A stretch of 64,000 bases of DNA from Eutypa lata (GCA_022661535.1 JAKULF010000003.1:1984001-2048000); one strand, 5' to 3'; positions 34,381-45,137 are shown, counted from the first letter of the stretch. Made by a program: numbers and translations. Notes: generated from the sequence alone by a model not told the origin.

Positions 34381-35067
34381 ATGTCGCGACCAAGTTTTCC
34401 CAAAGGAGATCTCTACCAGATCCTTGAAGTAGATAAAAATGCTACATTGGAGGAAATCAAGAAATCATATTGGAAGTTGATACGTGAGTCTCACCCAGAC
34501 AAAGCTGGTAGCACCGCGGAAAACAATGAGAAGTTTTCTCAGATTCGCCAAGCCTATGAAGTGCTATCAGACCCCGGTAGACGCCTTGGTTACGACAGAT
34601 ATATGAATGTGAGCAACGACTCGTACAGAAGGCAACAGGTAAATGAGCCGAACTGGGTTGCCGCACACTTTGGAACCCTCGAAGGAAAGGCAGAGCTTTG
34701 GTTGATGCGAATCACGATGTTAGAGAATCGCATTTTCATCATCTTAATGCTTTATTCCAGGTCCCCTTTCGTCTACGACAGAACCATCCATCAAACATTC
34801 GAAGATGCTTTGTTGGTTATGCTTCGTTTCAGGAACACTATCTTCGATTTCAAGGACAATCTACGTGCCCGGTCAAAAGGTAACGAAGCGCTCACCAGTC
34901 AATATTTGCGGTTAAGCCAAGCTATGACGCATATGGAGATGATTGCTACAAACGTAGTTGAGATTGTTGAGGAACTTGTGACAACACCCGAGAACAAGGA
35001 GATGCTGCTTTCTGCCCTGAAGGCTACCTTGGAAGGCTGGATAAATCTTGGGCCGACTTTTCAATGA
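34381..35067 (+). CDS. J-domain (DnaJ-like) protein
   Basis: Single exon, 228 residues. A J domain occupies residues ~9-72: DLYQILEVDKNATLEEIKKSY, the invariant HPD at 38-40, and FSQIRQAYEVLSDPGRRLGYDRY. J domains stimulate Hsp70 ATPase, so the protein should act as an Hsp70 co-chaperone. There is no Gly/Phe region, zinc finger or client-binding beta domain, so it is a class III (type C) J-protein. Residues ~90-228 are a hydrophobic helical domain of unknown family (LWLMRITMLENRIFIILML, MEMIATNVVEIVEELV). There is no signal peptide or ER retention signal, though one segment around residues 108-126 is hydrophobic enough to consider membrane contact. Confidence 0.88.
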   Translation: MSRPSFPKGDLYQILEVDKNATLEEIKKSYWKLIRESHPDKAGSTAENNEKFSQIRQAYEVLSDPGRRLGYDRYMNVSNDSYRRQQVNEPNWVAAHFGTLEGKAELWLMRITMLENRIFIILMLYSRSPFVYDRTIHQTFEDALLVMLRFRNTIFDFKDNLRARSKGNEALTSQYLRLSQAMTHMEMIATNVVEIVEELVTTPENKEMLLSALKATLEGWINLGPTFQ

Positions 35068-35730
35068 GTTCAATGTTTGATGATATCTTTAATGAACTGT
35101 AGTCTTCGACCAATATGAGTAACATTTCAGAATATTGCGAACAAAGGTGGGACGATGTACAGGAACTACGTGGTCCCATGATGTGAAAGGAGACGTAAGA
35201 GAGTTGAGCGTATCTATAGATCAGGTAAGTAAACATATTACACTGACGAAAAAGAAATCTTTAGAAGTCCTCGAATGAAACATAGGTCTACTTATAGTAT
35301 AATCAGTATGGAAAGAAATAATGTCTCAGGTAGCAAGAATTGCAAGTGACAAAGCCCCATCACTATTTTTCATGAGTCTTGTCTTATATAATACTCTGAT
35401 AATTGTGAAAGCTTAATAACATCCCCGCCTAAACTGTAAAGAAGCCGTTGATGAGTGTTTCACCAGTCCTTTCAATTTCATCTTGTATTAACAATACTCC
35501 TATAAAGACATTTAAGCAGTGGGGATTACGAGGGGTTAGAGAAGGGAAGGGGCAGGAGGGGATCAGCCTTTAGGACTTATCTATTAAAATGAATTGTAAC
35601 AATTAAAGCATACAGTTATCAAGTTGCCCAATTGATTTATACGGGGTTTTAGCTAAACTACTATTACTTCTCCCCGTCAGGGAAAGAGTAACCAGATCTA
35701 GGAATTAGGACCATGTAGTGCGGTGTGATC
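35068..35730. other. Intergenic region between convergent genes
   Basis: 3' flanks of the J-protein and dienelactone hydrolase genes. No gene recognised. Confidence 0.4.
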
Positions 35731-36606
35731 CTAAAGATATTTGTCAAAGAAATTAACAAGAATCTTATAGCCTCGCTCATACTCCGAGCGGACATCGGCT
35801 TTCTCGAGTTCACCCCTTGGGTAAGGTTAGTTAGCACAGGTACTAGCCATTATCGTCTATATCGGATGCAACACCTACCTTGCACTCATCCATCCATGGA
35901 CTTGGGAGCCGAAAATCTCCACATACTTCTCTCCCCGCAAGTTTTCTCCATATTGTTTAACAACACTTGCGTCTTCTTTGGCAGAAGCCAGGATTGCCAT
36001 GGGAATGGTGACTTTCTTAGCCTCCTCGGGATCCATGCGGGCTGGTGACGATTGGGCAGCCGCTACGAGTGGTGAGGCATCTCCCTTTGCCGAGACGAGA
36101 GACACCAGCTTGCCACCCCAGCAGAAGCCAACGCTTCCCCATCTCTTGACGTTGGGAAAGATCTCCTTAGACTCCGCAAGGAATTCAAATACAGACGGAA
36201 GGACGTTGACCGGGGAAGCCGTCGTCTCTAAAAACTGGTACATGAGTTTGCGGTCCTCTTCCTTCTTCGAGGTTATCCATTCGTGCTGCACAGCCCCTCC
36301 CTTGAACCAGTCTACCATCACTACAAGACAGGGCTTCGAAGAGGAGTAGGCAAGGATGTCGGCACCTTGGAGACTTTGTGGTTGAAAGCTGAATACATCG
36401 TAAATATAGAGGATGGCGCGGTCTGCCGTCTTAGGACCTGTGATATCTGTGATAAGGTAAGAGGGTGCACGTTGTATAAAAAGGGGGTAAGGGGAGAGCT
36501 GACAAGTTTTCTTGTCATTAATCACTGTCCATCCACCCCTTTCTTCATAAGGGCCTGTCTTTGCAACGACAGTATCGAGACAGGCTTGGCTATGCTCACA
36601 GGCCAT
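35731..36606 (-). CDS. Dienelactone hydrolase family protein
   Basis: Three exons: 36606-36504, 36446-35879 and 35815-35731, giving 251 residues. Splicing the first intron makes TYITGPKTADRAILYIYD, the family's usual N-terminal block. The last exon supplies RSEYERGYKILVNFFDKYL, the usual C terminus, which is lost in the unspliced ORF. It is an alpha/beta hydrolase with the DLH triad: nucleophile Cys143 in GFCWGGK, Asp193 in SAKEDAS and His218 in VHGWM. Bacterial members open dienelactones in chlorocatechol degradation; fungal paralogues have mostly unknown small-molecule substrates. Intron 1 is 57 bp, keeps the frame and has no stop, with a less common GTCAGC donor. The gene is divergent from an MFS transporter, hinting at linked metabolism and export. 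Confidence 0.88.
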
Positions 36607-37092
36607 TTTACCCGGTTTTATCGAGCTTTGAGGGTTACTCGATAGATAAAAAAAAAAAAAAAAAGGTGAGGAACTTATAGTTTCTATTAGACTACCTTTT
36701 GGCAAAGCACGTTTTCGACAGCATGAAGCGAACCCTTGCCAGTTTATATATACAGACCTGTGCTATGGTCTGCCTCGACCAATGGCAGCAACACCATATC
36801 GGCAGCTCCCTCCGAATGTAGCAAACTAATAACTCCACACATGGAAAGATAGACCATGTACGCGGCGTGATGTGCCGATCGATGCGTCGATGTAGGGAGG
36901 TAAGCGTGTTCGGCTCCGAGGACGTTTCCTGATTGGCTGTTGCCCAGAGCCAGGTCGCTTTCTACAATAGCCAATCATTTGTCCCTGTTATTGCTGCATA
37001 GGAACGCAATATAACTATTAGAGGATTCATTAGTCTTTAGAAACATTCTATATAGACAACTCATTAGTTTAGAGTTTACAGTACTTGTCGCT
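36607..37092. promoter_or_regulatory. Divergent promoter of the DLH and MFS genes
   Basis: 486 bp between two divergent start codons. The DLH side carries an A17 tract in the leader (36648-36664) and a TATATATAA-like box at 36744-36752 (minus strand). The centre-right carries TGATTGGCT (36930-36938) and its exact reverse complement AGCCAATCA (36969-36977), a perfect pair of inverted CCAAT boxes. In ascomycetes, CCAAT boxes are bound by the CBC/HAP complex. Confidence 0.5.
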
Positions 37093-38946
37093 ATGCAGTC
37101 ATCGAGTGGGTCAATGTCTGCAACGCAGGACGAGAACTCGGCCAAAGCTGAGATCAGGACGACGAACGAGGAAGAACACACTTCGAAACGCCATGATATT
37201 AATGGTGATGTGACTGTTAATGTCAAATTCATGATTCATTCTTCTCTACCCGAAAGCGAAACCAACACCACGGAACAATCACAGGGGCCGTCCCAACAAC
37301 CGTTAGATGTGAATAAAGTCGACAGAGAAGGCAGTACAGGAGAACATGCCATAACACAAGAAGAAAGTCCACCAGAACCTCCATACAGTGTTCTCGGCGA
37401 GCCTGTTAAGATCTCAATCATCCTCACGGCCTCTTTTGCCGCCATAATCTCCCCTATCTCCAGCAGCATATATTTCCCTGCTCTCAACTCATTGGCGCAA
37501 GACCTCGATGTGTCGGTATCTTTGATCACACTAACAGTCACAACGTACCTAGTAAGTCAGCTAATCCTCGAGAGTCTTGCCATCCAGAATCCTATCTCAT
37601 GTTCTACCCAGATATTTCAGGGGTTAGCACCCTCATTCATTGGGAATTTCTCCGACCGAAATGGTCGGCGTCCGGCCTACATCATCTGTTTCGTCATCTA
37701 CATCGCCGCCAATATCGGCCTGGCTGTGCAAAACAACTACGCTGCTCTCATGGTCTTTCGCTGCCTTCAGAGCTCTGGTAGCAGTGGAACTATCGCGCTA
37801 GGTAGTGCGGTAGTTGCCGATGTCTCGACGCGAGCGCAGCGTGGCAAGTACATCGGGTATGCGTCGATGGGAGTAACATTGGGCCCTGCCTTAGGCCCTA
37901 TTATTGGCGGTCTTCTTGATCAGTATCTTGGATGGAGGGCCATCTTCTGGTTTCTTGTCATATTTGCCGCGGTTTTCTTCGTGATCGTCGCGATCGCCAT
38001 GCCAGAAACTTGTCGGGCCGTCGTAGGCAACGGGTCTGTACCACCGCCCAGATGGCAGCTCTCGTTGTTGCAATACATTCGGCAACGAGGCGAAAAGAAA
38101 GAGAACCCAGATGCCGACGTGGAGACCAAGAAGAGAGGTCGGAGACGCCCAAATCCTCTGGCTTCACTGAAGATTGCGGGCGAGAAAGAAGCAGGCATGA
38201 TCCTGTGGTACGGCTCATTGCTGTATTCCGGCTACTTTGCAGTCCTGAGCACCCTCTCAACACAGCTAGGGCAAAGGTACGGGTTCGACTCCTTGCAGAT
38301 CGGACTATGCTACCTGCCGTTGGGCATGGGCAGTCTAACTTCACGCTGGACCGTGGGTCGGCTCCTCGACAAGAACTTCCATCGCATTGCGCGGCTTCGA
38401 GGCATACCCATCATCCACAACCGGCAACAAGACATCAGCAAATTCCCCATCGAGCTTGCCCGACTGCAAATATCTATCCCACTGATTTACGCGGCATGCT
38501 GCGCCATGGTAGCCTATTCGTGGGTCATGAATTACAAGACGCACCTGGCCGGCCCCCTCGTCATGCTCTTCTTCACCGGACACCTGGTAACAGGCTCCTT
38601 CAGTGCGCTCAACACGCTAGTCGTAGACATCAATATGGGGACGCCGGCCACGGCTGTGGCAGCAAACAACCTGTTCCGCTGTCTCATGGGCGCAGGCGCA
38701 ACCGCCATTGCGAACCCGCTAATTGATCGCGTCGGCATCGGCTGGACAGGGACGTTCATCGCCTTCCTCTGGGCCCTCTTCAGCCCTTCCCTCTGGGCGG
38801 TCATGCGGTACGGGCCAAGATGGAGGGCCGAAGCGCAGGCCAAGGCGGAAAGGAAAGCGGCGAAAAAGGCGACGGTGGATCCAGAGACCGGAGCCAGCAG
38901 CGAGAAGATACATGAGCCTTCAGAAAAGAAAGACAATAAGTCATAG
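37093..38946 (+). CDS. MFS multidrug-type transporter (DHA1 family)
   Basis: Two exons, 37093-37551 and 37612-38946, giving 597 residues. The 60-bp intron lies after TLTVTTYL and its removal makes YLIFQGLAPSFIG, the normal TM2 start of DHA1 drug:H+ antiporters. A polar N-terminal tail of ~105 residues precedes TM1 (ISIILTASFAAIISPISSSIY). The motif A region is NFSDRNGRRPAY, and motif C is GVTLGPALGPIIGG in TM5. A long basic cytosolic loop (~residues 300-360, GRRRPNPL) separates the two halves. Twelve TM segments are expected, and the C-terminal tail is highly charged (RAEAQAKAERKAAKKA). Such proteins sit in the plasma membrane and export toxicants or metabolites by proton exchange. The substrate is unknown; the divergent DLH gene may be functionally linked. 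Confidence 0.9.
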   Translation: MQSSSGSMSATQDENSAKAEIRTTNEEEHTSKRHDINGDVTVNVKFMIHSSLPESETNTTEQSQGPSQQPLDVNKVDREGSTGEHAITQEESPPEPPYSVLGEPVKISIILTASFAAIISPISSSIYFPALNSLAQDLDVSVSLITLTVTTYLVSQLILESLAIQNPISCSTQIFQGLAPSFIGNFSDRNGRRPAYIICFVIYIAANIGLAVQNNYAALMVFRCLQSSGSSGTIALGSAVVADVSTRAQRGKYIGYASMGVTLGPALGPIIGGLLDQYLGWRAIFWFLVIFAAVFFVIVAIAMPETCRAVVGNGSVPPPRWQLSLLQYIRQRGEKKENPDADVETKKRGRRRPNPLASLKIAGEKEAGMILWYGSLLYSGYFAVLSTLSTQLGQRYGFDSLQIGLCYLPLGMGSLTSRWTVGRLLDKNFHRIARLRGIPIIHNRQQDISKFPIELARLQISIPLIYAACCAMVAYSWVMNYKTHLAGPLVMLFFTGHLVTGSFSALNTLVVDINMGTPATAVAANNLFRCLMGAGATAIANPLIDRVGIGWTGTFIAFLWALFSPSLWAVMRYGPRWRAEAQAKAERKAAKKATVDPETGASSEKIHEPSEKKDNKS

Positions 38947-40189
38947 CGCCGCTTATGCTACCAGCGATTATTAAGAATCCGTTTTTTTTTTTTTTTTTTT
39001 TTTTCACATCATAAAAGCTCGTAACCATTAACTCACACGTCTTTACTCTTTTAGTATGCAATTCATTTAAGCTCAGTTCGTGAGATAATTCTGTTAAAAT
39101 TTCCTTGAGTTATATACCTATTATAGGAATTCAAATACTTCAGTTCATGGGAACAAAGCTAATGGACCGACAAATACCTTTCTGGGCAGGGACCTATGTA
39201 ATCACGTTTTCCAGTTGACCAATTCTTCCCTCCCAGTGATCCCTTCATGTTTGCCGTCAACTACCTACATCCTAACCTTCGTCGTTAGCTGCAAGCAATA
39301 CAGATGGGTTGGTTATTGTTGCATTCAGCTAATCTGGAGATGCAGAGAATAGGAAGTGGTATTCGTCTAGCTAAAAGCAAGCTCTGGAGGCTAGATACAG
39401 TACAGAAGAAATACTATGTGTAGGTGCCTACATAATACCTAGGTAATGAGCTTCGGAATAAGGTAGGTCCTGTTCCACATGCCTTATGTAGTAGGTACTT
39501 CTCCTATTATAGGGGAAAGCTGTAGCTAGATTAAATGATACATTGAAAGTTCGGATAACACTTATTTAGGTTATAATAATTGGTGATTATTCTATATTCA
39601 GCATAATCGATAGCTTATTCTAATTTTCAGTTGTTTTATTGATGCATATCTACGTCGTATAACTAAGGAGACTAGTATAGGTATATGTTGGAAAGTGTTA
39701 ATCATTTTGGCAACAGCTTAAAGGCATTCCTATACATAATGATTATCATTGTGAAGTTCCCAGTGGATGATATATTTTTGTTTGTAGAATCCTTGTAGTA
39801 AAAGCTGGGCATTGGTTTCCTAAAGCCGTCGAGAATAGACATTGCCTCATCCATTCCAATATAAAGATATAGTTTTAAGTCTTCAAAATATGCCGGGGAT
39901 GTGGAGCATAAATGGAAGGAGAGCTTAACCTTGAAAGATATCAATGAAAGGTTATTCCAATGGCTATCTGAAGATATGAAGACTGGATTCGGATGACATA
40001 TTTTCTACTCCCACACCTTAGTTTTGGAACGAGCAACTATTTTGATTTATTCGGAGAATTGAAAGCGGAGCAGTGCATCGTTACAACAATTATCTAATGA
40101 GCGACTACCCCTAGCTTTTGCATGGGGCCAATGCCAAAGTCACACACGCTCTTGTGACTGACATGTAAGCGACACTGACGCTTCGGACG
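38947..40189. other. AT-rich spacer with T23 tract and many TAGGTA motifs
   Basis: A run of 23 T lies at 38982-39004, just after the MFS gene. From about 39410 to 39500 the motif TAGGTA/TACCTA recurs, including the palindrome TACCTAGGTA. An 80-codon minus-strand ORF at 39702-39944 has protein-like composition but no recognised family and no start context. Probably decayed DNA. Confidence 0.4.
38982..39004. repeat. Poly-T tract (23 bp)
   Basis: Uninterrupted T23 starting 36 bp after the MFS stop codon. On the minus strand it is an A23 tract and could be the tail of an old retro-inserted element, or simply a slippage-prone homopolymer. Confidence 0.8.
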
Positions 40190-41053
40190 GTTCTGGACAA
40201 CGATTTCTGGATGTAGCTAAGCTATATGATGCTCTTTACTATTCATTCAAAGATGAAGAATACGGCGAGCCTCTAGATTTTGCATGGTATGCCGACAAAG
40301 ATTACAGCTGTGAAGCAGCTGCATATGCCATCAAACACACAGGAGGTTTGCCCCTGACTACTTCGGTTCTTGGACGTTCACTCTGCCGTTTCGACAGGCT
40401 GGAACAACATTACAAAGGCTAGCCAGGCTCGTCTTGATTGAACATTTGTATGGTTCATATATGAGAGAACTAGATACATATGATTACTCAGAAAATTCAA
40501 GTAAGCTCTCGGAGCCCATTGTTTCCTTTCTCAGTCTGTCTTGAGAGTTCTTTGTCTCTAGCAATACCATTTTAGTGTGCCCAGACTCTCTAGACAGTGC
40601 TGCAAGCTCCCGAAATATACTGAGAATGGTACTTTACTGACTCCGAGCAGACTTGGAATTATGGCACGGATTATGGACGGGCTCACGAAACAGAGGTAAA
40701 TTGGTCTTGTCCAGGAGGATGCAGCGCCTCGCAACGTTATCCTCGCTCCAGAACCCGTACCGTAAAATCAGCCAAATGCCATGTATAGTGCTCATCGATT
40801 ACGACGAGGCATTTATCCAGGACAGGTCATCAATCAAGGAAGAGCCGCCTCAGAGGCCCCCTTTACCCCTGAACCCCTGAACCCCTTGCAGGCATGTTGG
40901 AGGGGGCCATTGGACGATTTTCAGAGCTGGGTCCCATCTGAGTAGTATTCCTGTCGTAAATTATGGCAACAATGGCTAAGTCGGCGATTTACTGGCGAAG
41001 ACGTGAGGAAGCACTATGCTGATATAACCGAGGAGCTGATGTTCGATGACTAG
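40190..41053 (+). pseudogene. Decayed fungal kinase-like protein gene
   Basis: Family blocks appear in the right order but in different frames and with internal stops. They run RFLDVAKLYDALYYSF, FAWYADKDYSCEAAAY, then (shifted) FAPDYFGSWTFTLPF, then LVLIEHLYGSYMREL. After a gap come LGIMARIMDGLTKQR followed by a stop, and APRNVILAPEPV followed by a stop. After a further shift come CIVLIDYDEAFIQDRS and finally LWQQWLSRRFTGEDVR with a TAG just before it. The APRNV block matches the catalytic loop and LIDYDEA the metal-binding (DFG-like) position of fungal kinase-like/phosphotransferase proteins. At least two frameshifts and three stops make it non-functional. Natural end at TAG 41051-41053. The AT-rich setting is consistent with RIP-type decay. 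Confidence 0.75.
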
Positions 41054-41822
41054 GTAGGATAACAGGGAGGAGGATCGATGTGTTAGGGGCACGGGGGCTA
41101 CTAGGATAAGTAGCATTCCTCTAGGTATGATGAACGTGACAAAATAGTTTCGCATACACATACAGTAAAACCCGTACATAATGTAGTTAACGGGTTCGGA
41201 CTCATTTCCGCGAAGAACTAGATAACTATGGTGTGTAGGAAGTGACGGTGGTGGAATGTGCTATGGACTAGCATAATCCGATCACAGAATCCTTGTTTTA
41301 TATGTAAGTATGGTTTTTATTCAGCAAGCCTAAATACTTTATGTAAAGTCTCGTATGTTCTGGGGCTTTATGTTTCTTATACGTGAACTTTGGTATGTTG
41401 ATACAGAATGGTACGCAATCACCTGATATCGAATGTCTTTCTTGACCGTGGTAAGTGGGACGTGCAACCTATAAAACAAGGATTCTATTGTAGAGGCTCT
41501 GGGGCGTCACCTAAGTCTAGCAGGCACCATTGCTGCAAGCCCTGCAAACAGATGATCTGCCTTAGCTGCCTTAGATACCCGACTTATCTCTATAGATAGA
41601 TACCTGACGCATCCGTCAGGCATTCACCTTTCTCATTGTACCTACATATATGTAATTAACTGACGGTCTGAAGTGAGTCAGTAACCAGCCTACTCCACCT
41701 TCAACATTCATCAACACAACCACACGAAGATCCAGACTTTTTGTTGTCATTGCATCTCCACACCACCATCCATTTCATTCGACCTGAATCTTCCGCAGAA
41801 AGTAGCAATTGAACGGTTCACT
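41054..41822. other. Intergenic region and 5' leader of the Cdc37-N-like gene
   Basis: No gene recognised. The last ~130 bp are pyrimidine/CAAC-rich, typical of a 5' UTR. Confidence 0.4.
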
Positions 41823-42591
41823 ATGGTTATCGATTACTCGAAATGGGATAACATTGACACGGACTCAGAGCCGGAAGACTCGCCTCCATCAGTCTCTGCA
41901 CCCCGAGCTCAAGCGCCCGCGGCGCCCGCGGCCCCACAGCCAAGTGCGCCAGCTACGACAGCAGCGCCTACCACAAGCGGCGATACTACGCCGGGGTCCA
42001 TCCAAGCCGTCATCGTCCGGTGCGATGTTGAGAAAGTCAGAGCCGCACCTTGGTCCGCGACAATGATCGAGGCGGATCATCCCGTCTTCTCCAACTCTGT
42101 ACCCCACGTCCCGGGACTCATTGGGATCCCGCTCGTCTTCCACCGTGTCGGCACTCAGTCCATCCACCAGTTCGAACTCGACAATCAGATCGTTACGTAT
42201 CTCAACATCAACGCAGCGACCGGGTTTGCGCCCCCGGAGTGGCAGTCCCATGTCGGCACCGTGATAGTAGCGCGGAAGGTAAGCAACTTCCGTGATTATT
42301 TTCTTCCACTTGTAGCTAGCTTTATGCTTGAAGGGGAAATGCTGACTCCAAATGTTGCAGGACAAGAAGTCGCTGCTGCCTCAGCATCTTGAAGGTGTAT
42401 GGATGTATTGTGATCGCATTCTGGACATCTTTGGGAATGGAAATGGTGCCCCGACGCAATTGTACAACAGAAAGGCATTCGAGACGTGGTGGGAAAACTA
42501 CTGCGCTAACGAGAAGAGAATCCGGCCGGGAACCGGAGGCGAGAATGATCCAGATGATTGGCGAGCGGTGCGGTCGCCTTATGAGATGTAG
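41823..42591 (+). CDS. Conserved fungal protein with Cdc37-like N-terminal motif
   Basis: Two exons, 41823-42278 and 42361-42591, giving 228 residues with a phase-0 intron of 82 bp. The protein opens MVIDYSKWDNIDTDSEPED, the same pattern as the N terminus of the Hsp90 co-chaperone Cdc37, where it helps contact client kinases. An Ala/Pro-rich linker follows (residues ~25-60). A compact domain then contains VIVRCDVEKVRAAPW, LIGIPLVFHRVG, DNQIVTYLNINAATGFAPPEW and, after the intron, DKKSLLPQHLEGVWMYCDRI. The end SPYEM is typical. It has no Hsp90-binding Cdc37 middle domain, so it is not Cdc37. Homologues are common in filamentous fungi with no known function; contact with a chaperone or kinase is only a guess. 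Confidence 0.75.
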
Positions 42592-43235
42592 GATCTTCGT
42601 GGGACCAGATTCAGGACTTATACTTATATGTGCCTCGTGCGCTGTTCGACGTGAGGATTATCTGGCTTCCACATAATTGCTCCGTTTATGCGGCCAGATA
42701 CGTCAACCTTCATATAGCATCTATTATGCTCTAGCCTGGCTTATTCCCCATATAATAACGTGGTCATATGGGACTAAGAAGATTGATGGCTTATGGTATT
42801 CTGCATCTAGATAGGTATACATAGAGGCTGATCGGGCCACATTTCGAGTGTTGACTACTAAGTATTCATATAGTTTTCTCACAGCTTCAGGAGTTCGTCA
42901 TCACACGTCTTACCCTGAGTTTTGCAATGAGTAAGGACAAATTGCGTAACAATAGACAATCTCCGACTACCAACATGGGCATGATATTTGGTGATTCATA
43001 TTATGTGTACTGTTCCCTCATTATCTAATCACCATATAATCTGCAATAGCGGTAGCCGGGCATCCGATCTTACATACAACTTAATCGTGCCTTTCTGATC
43101 AATTTATTATCGCCCTGGCATAACGTATATTAAATTTCGTGTTTATTTTAATCATAAATTTCTATTTGCAAATAAAGACTTTAAACATAAATAGCATAAC
43201 ATAAAGCCACATTGACAGTATAACTCAAGTCCTCA
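42592..43235. other. Intergenic region between convergent genes
   Basis: AT-rich 3' flanks of the Cdc37-N-like and HET genes; very A/T-rich at 43120-43200. No gene recognised. Confidence 0.4.
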
Positions 43236-45137
43236 TTAGATAATTTCAACCTTTCCAAATCGACTCCGTCCGTCATTCAACCGCGCTTCACTTAAACATT
43301 CTCCATCCATGATACCATGCACGTAACAGTCCCCGATTAGTTCGTATCTACTACCTCGAGGTCTTAGTATCACAGGAACAGGGCAACCCAGAAGCACGCA
43401 AATCCTGTCACCATGGCCCAACGTCCGAGATCCGATGCCCAAGTATCCATGTTGTGTAGTGAAGAGGCGTCTGTGATACATAGTTTGTCCTATACTGTGT
43501 TCGTAGGCACGCCACATAGGATGGGTCGAAATAGGTTGTAGTGATGCAGACTCTCCACTGAGTTTCTCATTTGAGTTGCAGCCAGCGTTTCTGTCAACAA
43601 GATCTTGCAGAGAAACGCCACCCAGCTTCAAATTCCTCATTCCGTGCCAACGCTTCTCAATGTTTGTTGCACCTGGCCGAGGTTTTGATGGCAACTCTTC
43701 AGAGCCTCCCTCCATTCCATTTAACAGATAATTCAGCTCCTGACATTTTTGCGCAAAAAGCAGGCCAAACTCCACTGGCGCTCTGCTCAAACAGGCCCAC
43801 CGATTTGTGTCTGCGACAGTAGTTCGAAAAAGAGCTTCAAACATTCCTTCTTCAGAAGCATATGCACAATTATGACTCTGTGATTGTACCCCGGACTTGG
43901 ACTCTGGCGGGTCATGGCACCATGGATCAAACTGCACACCGTCAACTTCGTCTAGAAAAATGCATGTACATCTCAAAACCACCTCTGCCGGAAACTCAAC
44001 AATAGGGCGCGTTCCCCGGGCTGCATTATAAGATGGCCAGTCAGAGGGACTACCACCGGTGGAGCACAGCAAGGGATAGGCAGGCCTCGAATAGCCCCAA
44101 TTTGGAACCCAGGATGCTTGCCCGTTGTTCCTTGGGCTCATCCCAGCGAAGCAGATGATGGAAAGGTCGCCTTTGGTTAGAATGTAGGCCTTTGCGAACT
44201 CCCTGCAGATGACAAGAGGGGGTTGGTAGTACGTTGGCTTACAAAGAGTAGAGATCTCATCGTCGAGTAGACCTAGTTTGGCAAACAAGTAATCACGACT
44301 ATCGGATGCGAGAGACTCCCGGCTTTTCCAAAGATAGGTTAGCGGCCCGACCCGCTCTCCACTCTTTCTTATGCGCCGCAGATCGAGCATATTGCTTATC
44401 GGGTCTAGCTGGCGACCATTAAATAACATATTGCCGGTAGCGAATGCTCTAGCCCAGCCATCGCAAAGGACGTCGAAGGCAGCTTCGAATTGATCGCCGG
44501 GAAATAATTGATTGCCACAAGCAAATGTAGTGTTAGCAGCTAAGACGTATTCCTGGATGACCCATACCCTTCGCCACCATGATCGTTTTAGAACACCTTT
44601 CAGGGCCTTCCAGAGATAAAGGTTCGCCCGGTCTCTTGCCATACTTTCAAGCCATTGTGTTCGATACGGATCATCGGTCCGCTCAGCCATCAGTCGAAGA
44701 AAGTCCCACGCCGCACCGCTGGAGTTCGTCTCCGGTCCTAGCCACACAATAACCTTTTGCGCCTTGGAATAAAGAATCCCCATGAGAGAAATCTGTTCAC
44801 TGCGCTCATCCTGATTATCCTGGTCGATGCAAATAGCATCTATCCAGACAGATCCAATCTTGCATCTGTAAAGACATTCCAATGCCTCCTCGAGAATTGT
44901 ACTAATCCTCAGTATTTTTCCAGAAACCTCTATGTGGGTTTCCGGGTTGGTAGACTCATCTGAGTAGTCGTCAAACGGCTTTTTCCAGGTATATGATAAC
45001 GCCGTATAAGCAGGTTGTTCGTTAAGTGACACGCGTGTGATCTGGCCATGAATCATCGAGGTCTTATTTGTAATTGTTAGGAGACGTATCTCTTGCTCAC
45101 TTGTAGTTAGTGGCTGGTATTCATAACAAGGTGCCAT
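43236..45137 (-). CDS. HET-domain (heterokaryon incompatibility) protein
   Basis: Intronless, 633 residues. HET-domain landmarks are clear: IRLLTI near the start, PAYTALSYTWKKP (~residues 42-54), VWIDAICIDQDNQDERSEQI (~95-115) and GILYSKAQKVIVWLGPE (~118-134). This is the core of a fungal TIR-like fold that triggers cell death in vegetative incompatibility. The middle contains LLDLRRIRKSGERV and the block RDYLFAKLGLLDDE, which is conserved in HET proteins. The C-terminal half ends with the common GDRICVLLGCPVPVILRPRG and YVHGIMDGE motifs. The reading frame is complete with no frameshift. HET proteins act as effectors or sensors of non-self recognition; the partner gene is unknown, but a divergent unknown gene lies 507 bp away. 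Confidence 0.95.
   Translation of the reverse strand: MAPCYEYQPLTTSEQEIRLLTITNKTSMIHGQITRVSLNEQPAYTALSYTWKKPFDDYSDESTNPETHIEVSGKILRISTILEEALECLYRCKIGSVWIDAICIDQDNQDERSEQISLMGILYSKAQKVIVWLGPETNSSGAAWDFLRLMAERTDDPYRTQWLESMARDRANLYLWKALKGVLKRSWWRRVWVIQEYVLAANTTFACGNQLFPGDQFEAAFDVLCDGWARAFATGNMLFNGRQLDPISNMLDLRRIRKSGERVGPLTYLWKSRESLASDSRDYLFAKLGLLDDEISTLCKPTYYQPPLVICREFAKAYILTKGDLSIICFAGMSPRNNGQASWVPNWGYSRPAYPLLCSTGGSPSDWPSYNAARGTRPIVEFPAEVVLRCTCIFLDEVDGVQFDPWCHDPPESKSGVQSQSHNCAYASEEGMFEALFRTTVADTNRWACLSRAPVEFGLLFAQKCQELNYLLNGMEGGSEELPSKPRPGATNIEKRWHGMRNLKLGGVSLQDLVDRNAGCNSNEKLSGESASLQPISTHPMWRAYEHSIGQTMYHRRLFTTQHGYLGIGSRTLGHGDRICVLLGCPVPVILRPRGSRYELIGDCYVHGIMDGECLSEARLNDGRSRFGKVEII

Noticed and set aside
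37932..38726. 264-codon plus-strand ORF inside the MFS gene, plus antisense ORFs there
   Set aside because: Overlapping frames of a well-supported MFS coding sequence, with no protein-family features.
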